NCBI RefSeq assembly: GCF_018320785.1
Contig: NC_054867.1
Coordinates: forward strand, 35,095,855 to 35,159,854
Direction: 5' to 3'
DNA: 64,000 nt
From: Cheilinus undulatus
Taxonomy: Eukaryota > Chordata > Actinopteri > Labriformes > Labridae
Shown piece by piece: positions 48,895 through 61,205 of this stretch. Under the pieces are notes generated by a model that did no database searches, was not told the origin of the DNA, and worked only from the letters and a program-made list of their open reading frames with translations. How positions within the stretch are numbered: the first letter of the stretch is position 1; each line of letters begins with the position of its first letter. The position numbers were made by a program, and so were the translations under genes.

Positions 48895-50245
48895 ATTCCT
48901 GTAACATGTCTTTAAAAAGATGAAACAGGGGCCAGAAATCTTGTGAAATGCTTAAAAAAATCATGTATCAACTACAGATAAGCAGGTAAATTGGTAACAG
49001 GTCATAGAATCATGATAGGGTATAAAAGAGCGCTCATAATCAAAAGCTCATGCAGAATTATCCACTGCAGGGGAACACATAATCATCACAGTGTAACTCC
49101 AAGTCAGTCACACTCCAGGGATATCAACCTGTCCAGTTAGGAAAATGCTGATTGTGAATAAATTTCACCTGCTGTTGTGCAAAGGGACTGACAAAAGGTG
49201 GAAAAGAGAGGCAATTAGCAAGATAACTGCTTTAAAGTGGGGGTATTATACTTTGACAATTTTTAAAACATAAATATAAAGTCACAACGTTAGGTGTCCA
49301 TACTCCACGTATGCAAATTTTCAAACCGCAAGAGACGTATGTGGCAGTAATCTTTGAATTAGCGTGTGAACTGATGAAAACGGTTCGTTGAAAATCTCAC
49401 CAAGATTCTACCGAGATGAGATTTCGATGGACCAAACTGATGAGGTCATCACAATAGGATCTCCTGACTGGTTCGGGGTTTGTCGGTGCTGTTGGCAAAG
49501 CGGAACAGACCGCCCCCACAAGGCCTTTTAGCCATTAGCCACTTAGCAACAGATGAATAAACACTTACCAAACAGATACATCCTGCTCTATCCTTCGCTG
49601 CTGCTGCTTTTCTTCCCCCCCTCTCTCCAAACTATCAGGATCAGACTCTGGGTCTAACACGTACAGGCGTATCTCAAAATTCGCCATATTTTACTCAGTC
49701 CGACCAGTTCATTCAAAGTTTTCAACTACTAGCATAATAACATTAGCCAAATTGGAGGGGCGGGCACAAAACATTGAGTCCTGCCGCCGGCCAGCCTCTG
49801 GAAAATCGGCCGATCAGAGGAAAGAAGGTCCGTGGAGCAGGGGGAGTTAAAGAGACAGCAGCGAAAATGAAGCGTTTCAGACAGAGGTTAAAATAAGGGG
49901 TTTTCAGGACGCCAGTGTGATAAACATGAGGAGTTTTTTGAGCTGTAATCCATGTGAAGCTACTACATGGGTATCAGAGAGATGGTGTAAACCCTTGAAA
50001 AAAGGCAAAATACCCCCACTTTAAAGAATGGTTTTGCAGGTGGTGGCCACAGACCATTTCCCTCTTCCCGTCCTTCTGGCCTTTTTTTTTTGTTATTTAA
50101 GCATTTTTCTAGTGCCCTCACCACTAATGGTAGCATGAGGTGGTATCTGCAACCAAAAGAAGTTGCTCAGGTAGTGCAGCTCATCCAGGATGACACATTC
50201 ATATGTGTCGTGGCAAAAGGATTTGCTGTGTCTCCCAACCAGGGT
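48895..50245 (+). mobile_element. Tc1/mariner 5' fragment interrupted by a TTAA MITE
   Basis: The leader (about 48895-49231) and its continuation (50025-50245) flank a MITE. The continuation encodes MRWYLQPKEVAQVVQLIQ, then VAKGFAVSPNQG, which matches the N-terminal HTH of a fish Tc1-type transposase that normally starts with a Gln-rich 'YLQPtqevAQVVQLIQDG' stretch. The frame is lost at about 50245, where unrelated GC-rich sequence begins. No TIR is secure at either outer end. Confidence 0.6.
49236..50020. mobile_element. TTAA-flanked MITE (AGTGGGGGTATT type)
   Basis: TTAA at 49232-49235 and 50021-50024; TIRs AGTGGGGGTATTATACTTT and the inverse AAAAGGCAAAATACCCCCACT. The interior is GC-richer than its host and non-coding. 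This is the third distinct TTAA MITE family in the window found inside a Tc1 element. Confidence 0.88.
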
Positions 50246-50559
50246 GCGAATTGCAGGGGGGACGGGGGGTATTTCCCCCTTTCTGATTCTGTTATTCCCC
50301 TCATCTGATGATATATTTTCATCCCCGGGGTGGATACGCCTCTGCTCTGAGTGAATGCTGGGCCATGGGCACGCATACACACTGCTGACGCACCCACATT
50401 TGCCTATTGCAGCGCAGTGGCATGGGCATGTTTTGCATGTGAAGTTGTACATAGTGTAACCGAGCCTTAGGTGGGTTCGTCTAGTTGGTGTTATGGTGGA
50501 AGAAAATGCAACGGGAAATAACGTCTCGGTAACTACGGAACTCTTTAGGGACAATTAAC

Positions 50560-51545
50560 ACAAAACAACAAGTGCAAAGAACACGGAAAAGTCTGTTGCA
50601 CGCATCCCCCCTTAGAAACGTCCTGTTTCAGCCAACAAAGTACATTGTAAAAAAAAAAAAAAAAAACCCCGCAGACCATTAGCAAAATACCAACCTAGAC
50701 TAACCTGGTTAGCCCGAACTTACCCAAGAACAAGGAGCAAAAAAAACCCCATGTCAAAACAGCATTATCAAAACAACACAAAGTCCCCGAGGTGAGAGGG
50801 TGGCCTCAGCGCACATCCCCTGTGAGACTGCTTCGGCCAAGGTCCTGCCATCCCCCCTTTCAATCCACAGTCCAGATCCCCAGCACCTAGCTGAAGAGAC
50901 AGAGGGATGGATACATTCCCCACAGGGAAAGAGGCCTGTAGAGGAGAAGAGGGTGGGTCACCAACAGATGGCACTGGCAGCGTGTAGCGCTTCAGCCTCT
51001 CATGGTGAACCACTTGAGCCCTATCCACTGAGTCCAGGGGGTTAACAATATGGTAAGTCAATGCATCTCCACCCCCAGAAGCCAACACCTCCACAACCTG
51101 TTAGGGGCCCTTCCAGTGTGGTACAGTTTCGTGCGGTTCTCTGTGGGGTTATTCAGCCACACAAAGTCCTCCACTTGCAGGCTGAGTGGCTGGGTAACTA
51201 CTCACACAGTCTCTTCTGAGAGCCTACCTGGCATTCTCACACCCATCTGCTATGGTTGAACCCTCCTCCAGGTCTGTAGCTCCTTGCTCGAGACACTTGG
51301 CCTTGAGAGCTGGATCCAGGCCAGCAAGGAAGCATCGGAACGTCTCCTCTCTCCTTGCAACGGGCCCATAATCCGGGAATGCCTCTGCAAACAGCCGGCT
51401 CACATCAGCTGCAAACACCTCCAAGCTTTTTCCAGGAGCCTGGGGCTGGGCTGAAAGGTTAGCCCTAAAGCTGTCCATGAACTGCCTCTGTCCAAAAGCT
51501 GTACCCAGCCTGTCAGTGCCATATCCAAAATGTTTTTTTCTTTTC
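50560..51545 (-). pseudogene. Ty3/gypsy-type LTR retrotransposon remnant, internally deleted
   Basis: On the minus strand a Gag-like segment comes first (51224-51540), with PGKSLEVFAADVSRLFAEAFPD and RCFLAGLDPALKAK blocks typical of gypsy-class Gag. It is followed directly, at lower coordinates (50768-51200), by what looks like a Pol integrase C-terminal tail (VVEVLASGGGDALTYHI and VHHERLKRY-like text). Protease, reverse transcriptase and RNase H are absent, so a large internal deletion joins Gag to the integrase end. LTRs are not visible. An 18-A run lies at about 50649-50667. Confidence 0.6.
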
Positions 51546-52400
51546 TCAACTCATCGAGTGCCATTGACGTATATATGTCATTTAAAAACCAACGCTTGAG
51601 TGCCATTGACCTGAGTGTGAATGGCATGACAGAGACTGGAAGCATTTGTATTTATTTAACAATAAAATAACATTTGTAATACAATTTTCTTTTGTGCTTT
51701 TTAAAAAAATAACTACATCTTAATGACGTTAACCGCTGTCAGTACAGATCCTCAGCTGATGGAATACATGTACAGAGATGGTTTGAGTTGTAACACTACA
51801 TTAATATGTGAATATATCTTGTCTAGAACAGTTTATACGACAAAATATGAAAGTTTAGAGCTGTACTGTGAGAATTCGCGGCATTAAAAATAAAGTAAAA
51901 GTTCAGCTGGTGTTAAAATCAAGCTAGATGAAGTCAGAAATCCGGGGTGTGCTGATCTCTTTGTAAAATAGTCTGCAGCCTGAAGTTTTACGAGCCCGTC
52001 CAACAACCACAGAGCAATATTTTCACAGTTTACCTAAGGTAAGAAGTAGATTAATCACTAGTTACAGATGAGAATGAACTGTTCAAAGGCTTCGTGTTCA
52101 CAAAACTTGTGCATTTATTTAGTTTCTCATCCATCGCGGATGGATCAGGCTGATGTGAGCCTTTGGGCTCTGCTTTGTGTACTTAAAATCATCCAGATAA
52201 ACGTCAGAAAACTTGATTTGTGGCCAGATACCAATATCCATAGACTAGAAAACAGTTTGGATCGAGTCCAAATATTTCCTATTTAGGCAGATGTTGGTCA
52301 ATTTTTCTCCCGTTTTCACCTGTTTCTCACAGCGCAGACTTCCTTGTTTGAAGCCTGGAGGCGAGCAGCTCAGTCGCGCACTGAAATGATGTCAGTGCAG
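51546..52400. other. Intergenic, no gene
   Basis: AT-rich intergenic sequence. GAGTGCCATTGAC occurs twice, about 45 bp apart (near 51555 and 51600), suggesting the decayed termini of a small element. Confidence 0.4.
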
Positions 52401-52409
52401 CCCCTATTG

Positions 52410-52590
52410 TTGTGTGTGTAGCTCCACCTTTTTGGTACGGTTAGATAAGAGTGGTACCCCTACGGAAAAGTGGGATGGTACGGGTCGTTTTTTTTGGGAC
52501 CCTTTCTCTATGGAAACACCAAAAAAAGCGTGCCGTACCGCACCGAACTGAGCCGGACCGCTCAGTGGAAACGACCTATTACTGTATGCT
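52410..52590. repeat. GGTACGG-type MITE fragment
   Basis: A dense cluster of inverted GGTAC/GTACC motifs: TTTTTGGTACGG on the left, GATGGTACGGGTCG centrally and GTGCCGTACCGCACCG, then CAGTGGAAACGACC on the right. The inverted layout and GC-rich ends resemble a small hAT-type MITE of fish, but no target duplication is secure. Confidence 0.45.
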
Positions 52591-52895
52591 TGTTTTTGTT
52601 TACGGCTCTCTGTAGCTCTGAGAGCAGGGGTGAATGTTATTATCTTCTCAGGCAGATCAAGATGAGTGCACAAATTTCATGCACCAACCCTTTTGTCCTC
52701 CAGACCATGTGTCACAGACATTTCTCCTGCAGTGAGGCCTTGAAAATGATTATGCAGCCTAACTCTCACACCAAGCTGATAGAAAAAAAGTCCCTTTCAT
52801 CACCTCTGTATCCTCCAGATCTTGAGCCATAGCCAGTGGTACACCCCAGCAGCTCAGAACACACACACACGCATGTCCACCCCTGCGGTCACAAA

Positions 52896-52897
52896 CA

Positions 52898-52928
<31 letters not shown>
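52896..52928. repeat. (CA)n microsatellite
   Basis: An uninterrupted ACACAC run with a short CA-rich prefix from 52858. Confidence 0.95.
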
Positions 52929-52929
52929 C

Positions 52930-55900
52930 ACCTTTGCAGAATGCATGATTATGCAGTGTCATGGTTGTGCATTCAAAAACTTTGGTTACAGTGGGAGCCA
53001 ATGGGGGATCAAAATTCAAATATGATGCTGTGCAAAAGATAATAATGCATCAAAGCTAATTTTGTTACTCATCTTTGACATATCCAAGAGTGTGAGAGCA
53101 CGTAAAAAATCACCAGCCTCTGATCATTTTTGATACTGAAAATCGATCATTTTGTGTTTTTTTTTTTTTCCCAAATCAGTGGCATCACCTATGAAATTGG
53201 CATTTAAAGGGTTAAAATCCATCAATATTCATCTGACATGTTTTTACAGTGGCAAAAGTTAGTGGCTTTCAACAGCCACTACAGGACCAAAGGGTAGTAA
53301 ATTTGCCCACAGTGTATTTTTGACCTTTTTTTTTAATTTTTGAAACCACAATTTTAAAATTTATGTAGAAGTAAGTTTACTCACCAAAAATTATTTCGCT
53401 CTCTCAAATAGAGTGAGAGTTATGGTTAAATTAGATAAGTAAATATCACCCCCAAGTGGCTACCAACCACATAGAGACACAAGGGTTTAAATAAATAAAT
53501 AAATAAATAAGTAAAACATCATCACCAAGGTTTAAGTTTACAGTGGTCCATGATTTCCCTGAACTCCATTGGCCCCCAGTTTGGCTGGGCCCCAGAAAGC
53601 TCTCCCCTTTATCCCCCCTTATAAGAGGCTCTGCTGGGGACATGGCACTTTAGCTTACTTGATTAAAATGACCAGCTGTTATTTAAGAATAACTCCTTAA
53701 TTTGTTAAAATCAGTGTTTTTGATGGAAGAGGAAGGTTCACAGTGTAAGAGAAACTTTCTTTGGTAAATTTGATTACCCATATCCCTTCAACTTTTTCAG
53801 CTTTTATCTGCTTAATTCTGATATTATGTTAATATCATATATCCCTTGTAACATGCATGACAAATTTATAGAAGCCTCTTGTGTGAATTATTTTATCGAC
53901 TTTTCCTCACATTTTGCCACAGATATGTTTGAAAATAAACACTTGTAACTCATCAAATGAAACTTATTTTTATCTCAAAGGTGTAATCATTAGAAATGAC
54001 TGTTGACTTGATTCAGGATTTTTATATACTGTATTTATTTTTGGGCTTGATGGATAACTGATAAAATACTACTACATAAAGATAAGATAGCAACACAAAA
54101 CTATCATTGCTGTAGCCTATTTACGGCTTCCCTCTCAAATACAACTCACTGATTCTTGAGAATTTGGATAAAACATGTCCCACTTGTGTTAAAACATTTT
54201 CATAAATAAAAAGAATCAAGGTAATGATCAGGGGATCCTTTGCACATATGTAACTTTCTTTTATAGGTTTATTTTTATTTTTTATTAATTTAATGATTAT
54301 ATGCTGGCCCACTGCCTATAAAACCTGTTATCCTCGGATAGGAGATAATCATTTAAACCTGATTTAAAAAACAAAAAGTAATTATTGAATTGAATAATAT
54401 ATTTACTACATGAAAGAGTAAATTATAATATGTATTAAAAACTAAAAACAGTGAGTTTTTAACAATATTTACTATTATTTTGTGGTTGCTCAAAATGTGT
54501 CCCACATATTCGTCACCACAGTCAGATATTTATAAAAAGCAATAAAATCAGGCAACTACAAGGTCAACTACTTTCCTGAAGACCCCATTTTCAAACCTTC
54601 AGCTCTTCTGTATGCTTCAAGATCACTCAAGCTCCTCTAAGTTTGCTATTTTCTCTTAAACTTGTTCATATTTTTGGACAATGCTACTGTCACAACCATA
54701 ACATGTCAACACCGTCTCTTCTGTATAAAATATATTTGAATAGATTATGAGATAAATGTTTTCTTTTTAAGAAGAGGTCTGAAGTAGCTAGCAACAGAGG
54801 GAAAACAAGATGGCTAATGTGAACAACTCATGCATATCATGTGAAAGAGTGGGTTTTTTGTCACCCACTGTCAGACGTCACCACCGTCAGGTTTTCTGTC
54901 TGACGGTGGTGACAAAAAACCTACAAATGGTCCTAAATGGAAGCTAGAATACTGAACCAAATCTAACATTCACTGTAAGTTTACAGAAGAATATATTGTA
55001 TCATTTTATTGGTAGGGGGCACTAGATGACAGTTTAAGATGATGTCAGTGGTGCACTGTACATTATTCCTACTGGTAATGACTTTATTTTTTACTACGAT
55101 GATTTGATATTTGATTATATGGGGATGGGGTACTTAATAATGATATTGCTTCATTGTACCTTATATTCCTTGAAAAATGTTTATCACAGTGCTCAGGATT
55201 GTTACTTTTTGGACCAAATAGTTAAATAAAGTTGTTCAGCAAGAAGCCACTGACTTGAGTGGTATACATTTCAGAGTTGTATGTTGTAATGAGGCCACTG
55301 TCAGCATAGTCAGATTAGTGTCACCACTGTCAGTTCTAAAGTCACCACCGTCAGAGGGAGTTTTAATTGTTTTAAATGAATATGCTTACAATATGTTTCT
55401 TCAGTGCTATTGAGTTATTAAAGTAATAGTCTCTTTTAATACTAAAATATGTTTGTTAAATAAAAAAGCATTACTTTTTCTATTTAGACTAAAAGTAAAC
55501 ACTGTATGATGTTAGATGTTTTAAAGTAGTACATGTGAAACAGTATAAAAAATGAACAAAAGTGAATATTCAACATTTAACAGCATATATGTGACCTAAG
55601 AATCCCAGATAATGATTTAAAAACTCTAAATACATATTAGACCAAATAAATGAAAAATAATTTTCTTTTTATTGTGTCTGACAGTGTTGACAAAAACAAA
55701 GTAATAATCGGGAAAACGCCTATTTTATAAAAAAAAATACAAAATCAGGAGGTTGCACCAATACATTGCTGAATAGCCAAGACCTTCGTCTATGATGATA
55801 TACCTTCAGATTTTGTAATTTGACTTACTTTTTATTTTCAAAATTAAAACCTGTTTTATCCAAATTCTCAAGAATCAGTGAATTACCAAGTAGTCTAGCA

Positions 55901-57435
55901 GTAACAATGCAAATCTGACCATGAGTATCACGTTTCCTATCACAAAATTCACATTAAATTTATTACAAGCTATTTTCCCATGGCAAGTCCAAGTTATAAC
56001 CTGATATAAAATCACAAATAAAGCCCAAAAAAGTAGTAGTGTTACCGTGTGCCAGAGAGAGCTGGACGTGCATGAGAGGCAGAGAAGAGAGAAAAGTCCG
56101 TTGGCTGTGTGTCTCTTCTGGTCTTTCATTAACTGAGGTGTGATGTCCAGCTTATAAAGGATTTTTTTCTTAGCCACTCCCTGTCAATACATTCACTCTT
56201 TATGATCATTACTGTGACAGACGTTATCCTCAAACAGCCAACATCTTCGCGTGTTGGCATGGGAAACAAGCGCCCCTTTCTTCTCTCTCTCTCTCTCTCG
56301 ATCAGATTTACCTTCATCCTGCATGATCATGTTCTAACACAACTTCTGTCTATATACAGGTGTAATAATGTGGCAAATTAAAATGTTTCTAGTAAATCTA
56401 AGGCACAAAAATCCCTTTGATTTTTTGATAAAGGGTTATCTCGTTCCTCACAGGTATCACCTGTGTTACCAATGCCCAGAACCTGCCCAGCTACATGCTT
56501 TAACTACAGCTGTTGAGATGTTGGAGTCTAATCCAGATTGTTCACCCCATGCTAGCATAGATTTGTTCTATGTCCCTACCTTTGTTGAACAACAAGTTCC
56601 ACACTGGTGAACCATGACCAACAAGAAAGCTCACATTTTTTTTAATTTAACTTGGAGCTGAATAAATGATCAAGCGTGGTAATCATGAACCTTGACACAA
56701 CTTTTAATACCTGCCCATCAAAACTATTTGAAAATACATTGTTCTCAAACATAAAATCCAAACCACTTCAGACCCTACACCTTCTGAATGCGCTGAATCA
56801 CTGAGTATTGTTGCTTCGCCAGTTTTATGCCTCAGGCTACTGATAACTTAATAAAAACAAAATCAACTTTGAGCTACATTCTTTTATGTGGTAAGACAGC
56901 CATTTATTACAAGAGAAGGAGAGATGTCACTGTGTGCTCTTGTTTTGTGGTTAACCCCAGGTAAAAGCCAGTAAGACATTTTCAAACACACTCACATAAA
57001 ATATAAAAATGCTCCATTTGATCATTTGGAGGTCCCAGGCCTACAAGCAATCACAGTGAGTAAGAAAAATATATTTGAAAGCCTCTCTGTGCAGCAAATT
57101 AAGCAACAGAAATAGAATACTTAAAAAGTCTAAACACCCAAATAGCCACCTGTAGGCTGCTTCATCAGATCTTAAGGAGCATCAAAACTCAAACTCACTA
57201 TACCATAATATTTCAACATGTCTCTAGGCCAGGTGAAAATTTGTAAGAGAAAATACATGCACTAATAATAGCTCTGCAGGCGACAGACTTTCAAGCCTTT
57301 ATTTTTGCCTTCAAGTATTTGCAAATTAGTCCACACAGCGATGAGAAAAGTACAAGAAAGCAAGGATGTCAGGTGATTGAAACCATAAATAAACAAGGCA
57401 AACTGTTGAGCATTGCAACATCAGCTGACATGCCA
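52930..57435. other. Gene-poor intergenic block
   Basis: AT-rich DNA with simple repeats: an (AAAT)n run at 53489-53512 and a (CT)n run at 56280-56300. A hairpin-forming GTCACC...GGTGAC block lies at 54852-54921. Two open frames (55875-56177 minus and 56368-56610 plus) are discussed under findings and rejections. No gene is supported. Confidence 0.5.
54852..54921. repeat. Imperfect inverted repeat with GTCACCACCGTCAG motif
   Basis: The left arm GGTTTTTTGTCACCCACTGT plus CAGAC and the right arm GTCTGACGGTGGTGAC plus AAAAAACC are reverse complements apart from about two differences. They enclose a loop of about 20 bases that itself contains GTCACCACCGTCAG. Related motifs recur at 54513-54528 and 55303-55358. 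Confidence 0.8.
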
Positions 57436-57448
57436 CCAAACAAGTTTT

Positions 57449-58913
57449 TTTTTTATTATAAATTTTATTTCTGAACATTTTTGTTATTAAAATACACAAA
57501 AAGAAAAAAACTGACAAAAATTCAAAGCAAATCCAATACAGTATATCAAAAACAACAACAGACCAAATACAAACAACCTGCACCCTAACAAAAAAGAAAA
57601 ATATCAAAGGAATGTGTCCATGTCAGTCCAGCAGTTAATAATGTCCATGAATCAAAGAGAGATCATAAGGAGAGTCCATCAATCGCAAGTTGTACATAGT
57701 CGAGTGTAGGGCTGACAGCCTCAAGTCAATTGGTCAATTAATTGGTCAATGACCTCATGTTCAACCAAAATCCAATTGGTCGAACAATCGTGCGTACTAC
57801 TTTAATTGGAAAAATCAATTTTTGCAGGGGTGAGTAGGGATACGTCATGTGTTTTTATTTTTTCAGTTATCTAGTGTTACAAAATATAATTTACAAAAAA
57901 TAAAAAATAAATCTATGAATGTAACTTCAGGTGTGTCTTGTTAAAAGTTACGTTATAAAAGAAGACAATTATCTGGAATAAGTTTTAAACATAATTCTAA
58001 ATAATAAATGAGCTGTGATCACCAATCACTAGTTCATATTGTTATATTTTCAGAAATCATATAAATATAAGAAGGTGCAGTATGGTTGGGTCTGAGTCAA
58101 TTATTATATAATTACAACATAAGGTGGTTATACTGCAGAACAATCATCTTTATTATATTAACTCAGCCAAGTGAAGAGAGGGGAAGAAGTTTCCATTTTT
58201 CTATCATACTTTTTAATGCATTGATTAAATCTAGATAGTTGGACTTAAAAAGAAGTTTTGGGTTTCTTGTAATATTTATTCCTAGGTATATAAATGTATC
58301 AACAGAAATTCTAAAGAGCAGGTTATTAAGAAAGTTGGGGTCAAGGCCGTCAGAAAGAGGCATAAGAATGCCCTTGTCCCAGTTAATGGTAAACCCAGAA
58401 AGCTGACCGAACGTCTTTTTTAATTTAAGAAGAGGTGAGAGAGAGGTCTTTACATCGGATAGAGTCAATACCACATCATCCGCTTATAGACCTATAGTAG
58501 AGACAAATGAGCTGCACGACATTCCAGAGATCTTAGGACATGTTCTTGTAGAAACTGCAAGAGGTTCTAAGGGAAGAGCGAAGAGCATAGGAGAGAGGCC
58601 GCATCCCTGTCTGGTACCACAGTGCAGAAGGAATGGTGGGGATCTGTCATAGGCTGAAGATTTGGGACATAAGTAGAGCATTTTTTTCAGGGTCATAAAC
58701 CTCTCGCCAAAACCAAACTTTTTAAGGGCAGTAAACATATATGTCCATTCAATTTGGTCAAACGACTGCTGAGCTGCTGACTGCTGAGATGACAGCAGAG
58801 TAAGGCTTATTACTGGCATACAGTATATTCAATATGTGACGAGTATTACAAAAAGGAAACTGTTTAACAGACTTAAGGGAAATAAGATGTAACATCGAGA
58901 CCGTCCCTGTCTT
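57449..58913 (-). mobile_element. L1-clade LINE insertion with 13-bp target duplication
   Basis: CCAAACAAGTTTT is found at 57436-57448 and again at 58914-58926. The minus-strand insert begins (plus view) with a T-run, the reverse complement of a poly(A) tail, as expected for target-primed reverse transcription. Coding remnants run from 58830 down to 58150. A segment at about 57715-58090, starting GGGCTGACAGCCTCAAGTCA and rich in CAATTGGTC, looks like a hAT-type MITE inserted afterwards. The 5' end is truncated. Confidence 0.85.
58150..58830 (-). pseudogene. L1 ORF2 reverse transcriptase fragment
   Basis: The first frame (58484-58819) has SFDQIEWTYMFTALKKFGFG and the TRQGCGLSPMLFALPLEPLA block. 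The second (58163-58474) starts just after the expected catalytic ADD region and reads LLKLKKTFGQLSGFTINWDK, then IYLGINITR. A stop and frameshift separate them at about 58475-58490, in the catalytic loop itself. The arrangement is typical of L1 RT, here defective. Confidence 0.8.
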
Positions 58914-58926
58914 CCAAACAAGTTTT

Positions 58927-60280
58927 AACTTGTTATACTTTTTACAATCTTAACATTGGTAATGTTGATTTTATAGCAGTACCACAGTACAGTCATTCTA
59001 ATGCATTTAAATGGTTCAAATAAAAAAAAAGCTAAAACACAAGAACAAGATTATATCTGATGTAATATTCCTATTACAAAAATGACTGTTTTTCAAGTCA
59101 TAATGTAACACATATGTTGTCACGATTAGCAAGCAGTCCAAACTTACACATATCTCAACCTGCCAAAAAGTCATTTGGAAAAGAGGCCTTAAGACATCTG
59201 TTTAAAAAAGATTGCATTTTCAATTCACCACAATGCATGAATTTACTGTGTATTTAGAAAAAGGTTGGTTGTCTTAACCCTAGCACTTAAGAAGAGGCAG
59301 CCCTGGGTGGGACATTATTAGTGCTATTTGGAGCAAAATTTCAGACATTTCTACAAAACAACCAAATAAAAGAACAAAGAGGTAAAATCAGAAGGTACAG
59401 AAAGAGAAGAAAGAAACAGGCATTTTTACAAAAACAAACAATTGAATAGCACACCCTAATTAAATGCCACTTTTTTGCCACTTGATGCTCATTTTTGCCA
59501 CTTTTTGGCCATTTTAGTAGCTTTTTACTTATTTTGCCACTTCTTGACCACTAAAAAAAAAAAAAAAAAAGAAGAAGAAGAAAATAAGAAAAAGGGTTTA
59601 CATTTTGAAAAAGGCTGTATTTGTGCTACAGTAAAATAAATAAAACTAATCTTCTGTTGCTTTGATAACAGTGGCTTTATGGGCGGTCTTGACATCATGT
59701 AGTTAATGACATGAATGAAATCACATAATTTGTTCATTAACATTATTTCTGATTGACCTAAAGGTAGGGCTTTATCACAGGAAGATTCTCTACTATTAGC
59801 CTCAGTGAGTATTTTTAAAAGGCAAAATTGTCTTACCTTTGTGCACAGGTATAGACGCAGCTGACTGTGAAGGCCAGTGAATGCCTGCTCTATCATCTTT
59901 AGCAGTGGGATTGTTTACGACAGAACAGCAAGCAGGCCGGCTTTAAGATCCTCCCTGATACTCAAGATGACTAAAATGTTCAGTGATCAAAGCTTGGTGT
60001 ATTGTGAGGAGATGTGCCTCAGGTTTAATTTGGAGAGGTTTTTAATCTGCCACTGTTTGCATTTATTTAACATGACCATCTACAGAGATTTTCATGTGAT
60101 ATGTATAGAGAACAATTAGCAGCAAAATTCTTTATCTGACTAAGGAAAGAGGACATGGACATGAAGTCTATGATTTGTTTATAGCTTGGAACAGTAAAAG
60201 CACAGAGCACTCTGCACAAGCAGCTGCCACAAATGCAAACAAACAAAATGGCAACATGAAAAAAGAGAGATTATTTATGA
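58927..60280. other. Intergenic, simple repeats only
   Basis: No gene is supported. A degenerate tandem array of (T)nGCCACT units covers about 59461-59550, followed by an A-run and (GAA)n at 59553-59590. Confidence 0.5.
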
Positions 60281-60284
60281 TTTA

Positions 60285-61205
60285 TTTGACTTTATGTAAC
60301 CAGGAAGAAATTCACTGAGATTAAAATTCATACAGACACAAAAAACAAAGCAATTACAACCATAGACATTCCAAATCTGAGACACGGATGAGAAAGTCAT
60401 CAGTCAAAACATCTACAACCTGATACATCATCCTCCAATGCCTTTATCTTTGAAAAGATTAAAGGAGACCAGCTCCTCAAGACATAAGGTCTCTTGAAGA
60501 AGATTCCAGGCTGCAGGAGGAGCATACCTGAAACTCCTTTTACCTGACTTTGGGAACAGAGAGCAACCATAAATTTTGTGACTGTGCATGGTCAAAGAAG
60601 GCCAACCAACTCGATCATACAGAGTCCAATGATGACTTAAGGACTCAAGGTTTGTCATAAACCTTAGCGCCCCATGGTACACAATCTCCAAAGATTTAAG
60701 GCATTGAGAAGATGCATGCATGTACAGAACATCAGTGTAATCAATCAGAGGCAAAAAAGTGGCAAAAACAAGTCTTTTTCTTTGCTTCAAATGAAAAACA
60801 AGACTTATTCCTGAAATAAAAACCCAGCCGCAACTTTAACTTCTTTACAAGTTGATCAGTATGAAGCTTAAAGTCACCAATCAAGAATCCAAGATATTTA
60901 TAAGATGACACTCAATCACATCAACCTGAGACGTTGTGATATGAGGAAGGTTCAGCTCCCCTTTGAGTTTGTAAACAACATGAATTTGGTTTTGTCAGGA
61001 TTCAGAACTAGTTTTAATTCCCACAGAGTTTCTTGTACAATATCAAAGGCTTCCTGTAAACAACAGAGAACCTGATGCTGTGTAGGAGCGGAGCAATAAA
61101 TAACAGTGTCATTGGCATATAAATTAAATTTGCACTGGTGACATTATGCCCAATACTGTTGATATACAGTGTAAGTAACAGCAGCACCAGTTGGTGAGTT
61201 ACACC
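60285..61205 (-). pseudogene. LINE 3' fragment: RT palm/thumb and tail
   Basis: The minus strand carries, in order, a DTVIYCSAPTQHQ-like block (about 61100-61060) containing the catalytic Asp, then LKLVLNPDKTKF (about 61010-60980), LPLIDYTDVLYMHAS and LEIVYHGALRFM (60660-60750), LYDRVGWPSL, and a SFRYAPPAAWNLLQ end (about 60500). The 3' portion includes TTTATTTGACTTTATGTAACC near 60275-60300. The 5' part of the element is missing, and frames are broken near 60790 and 60900. The clade is unclear. Confidence 0.7.

Noticed and set aside
55875-56177. A minus-strand frame with two hydrophobic stretches resembling a small membrane protein
   Set aside because: It has a non-ATG start, very AT-rich codons, no homology I recognise and no splice partners; hydrophobic runs are common by chance in T-rich DNA.
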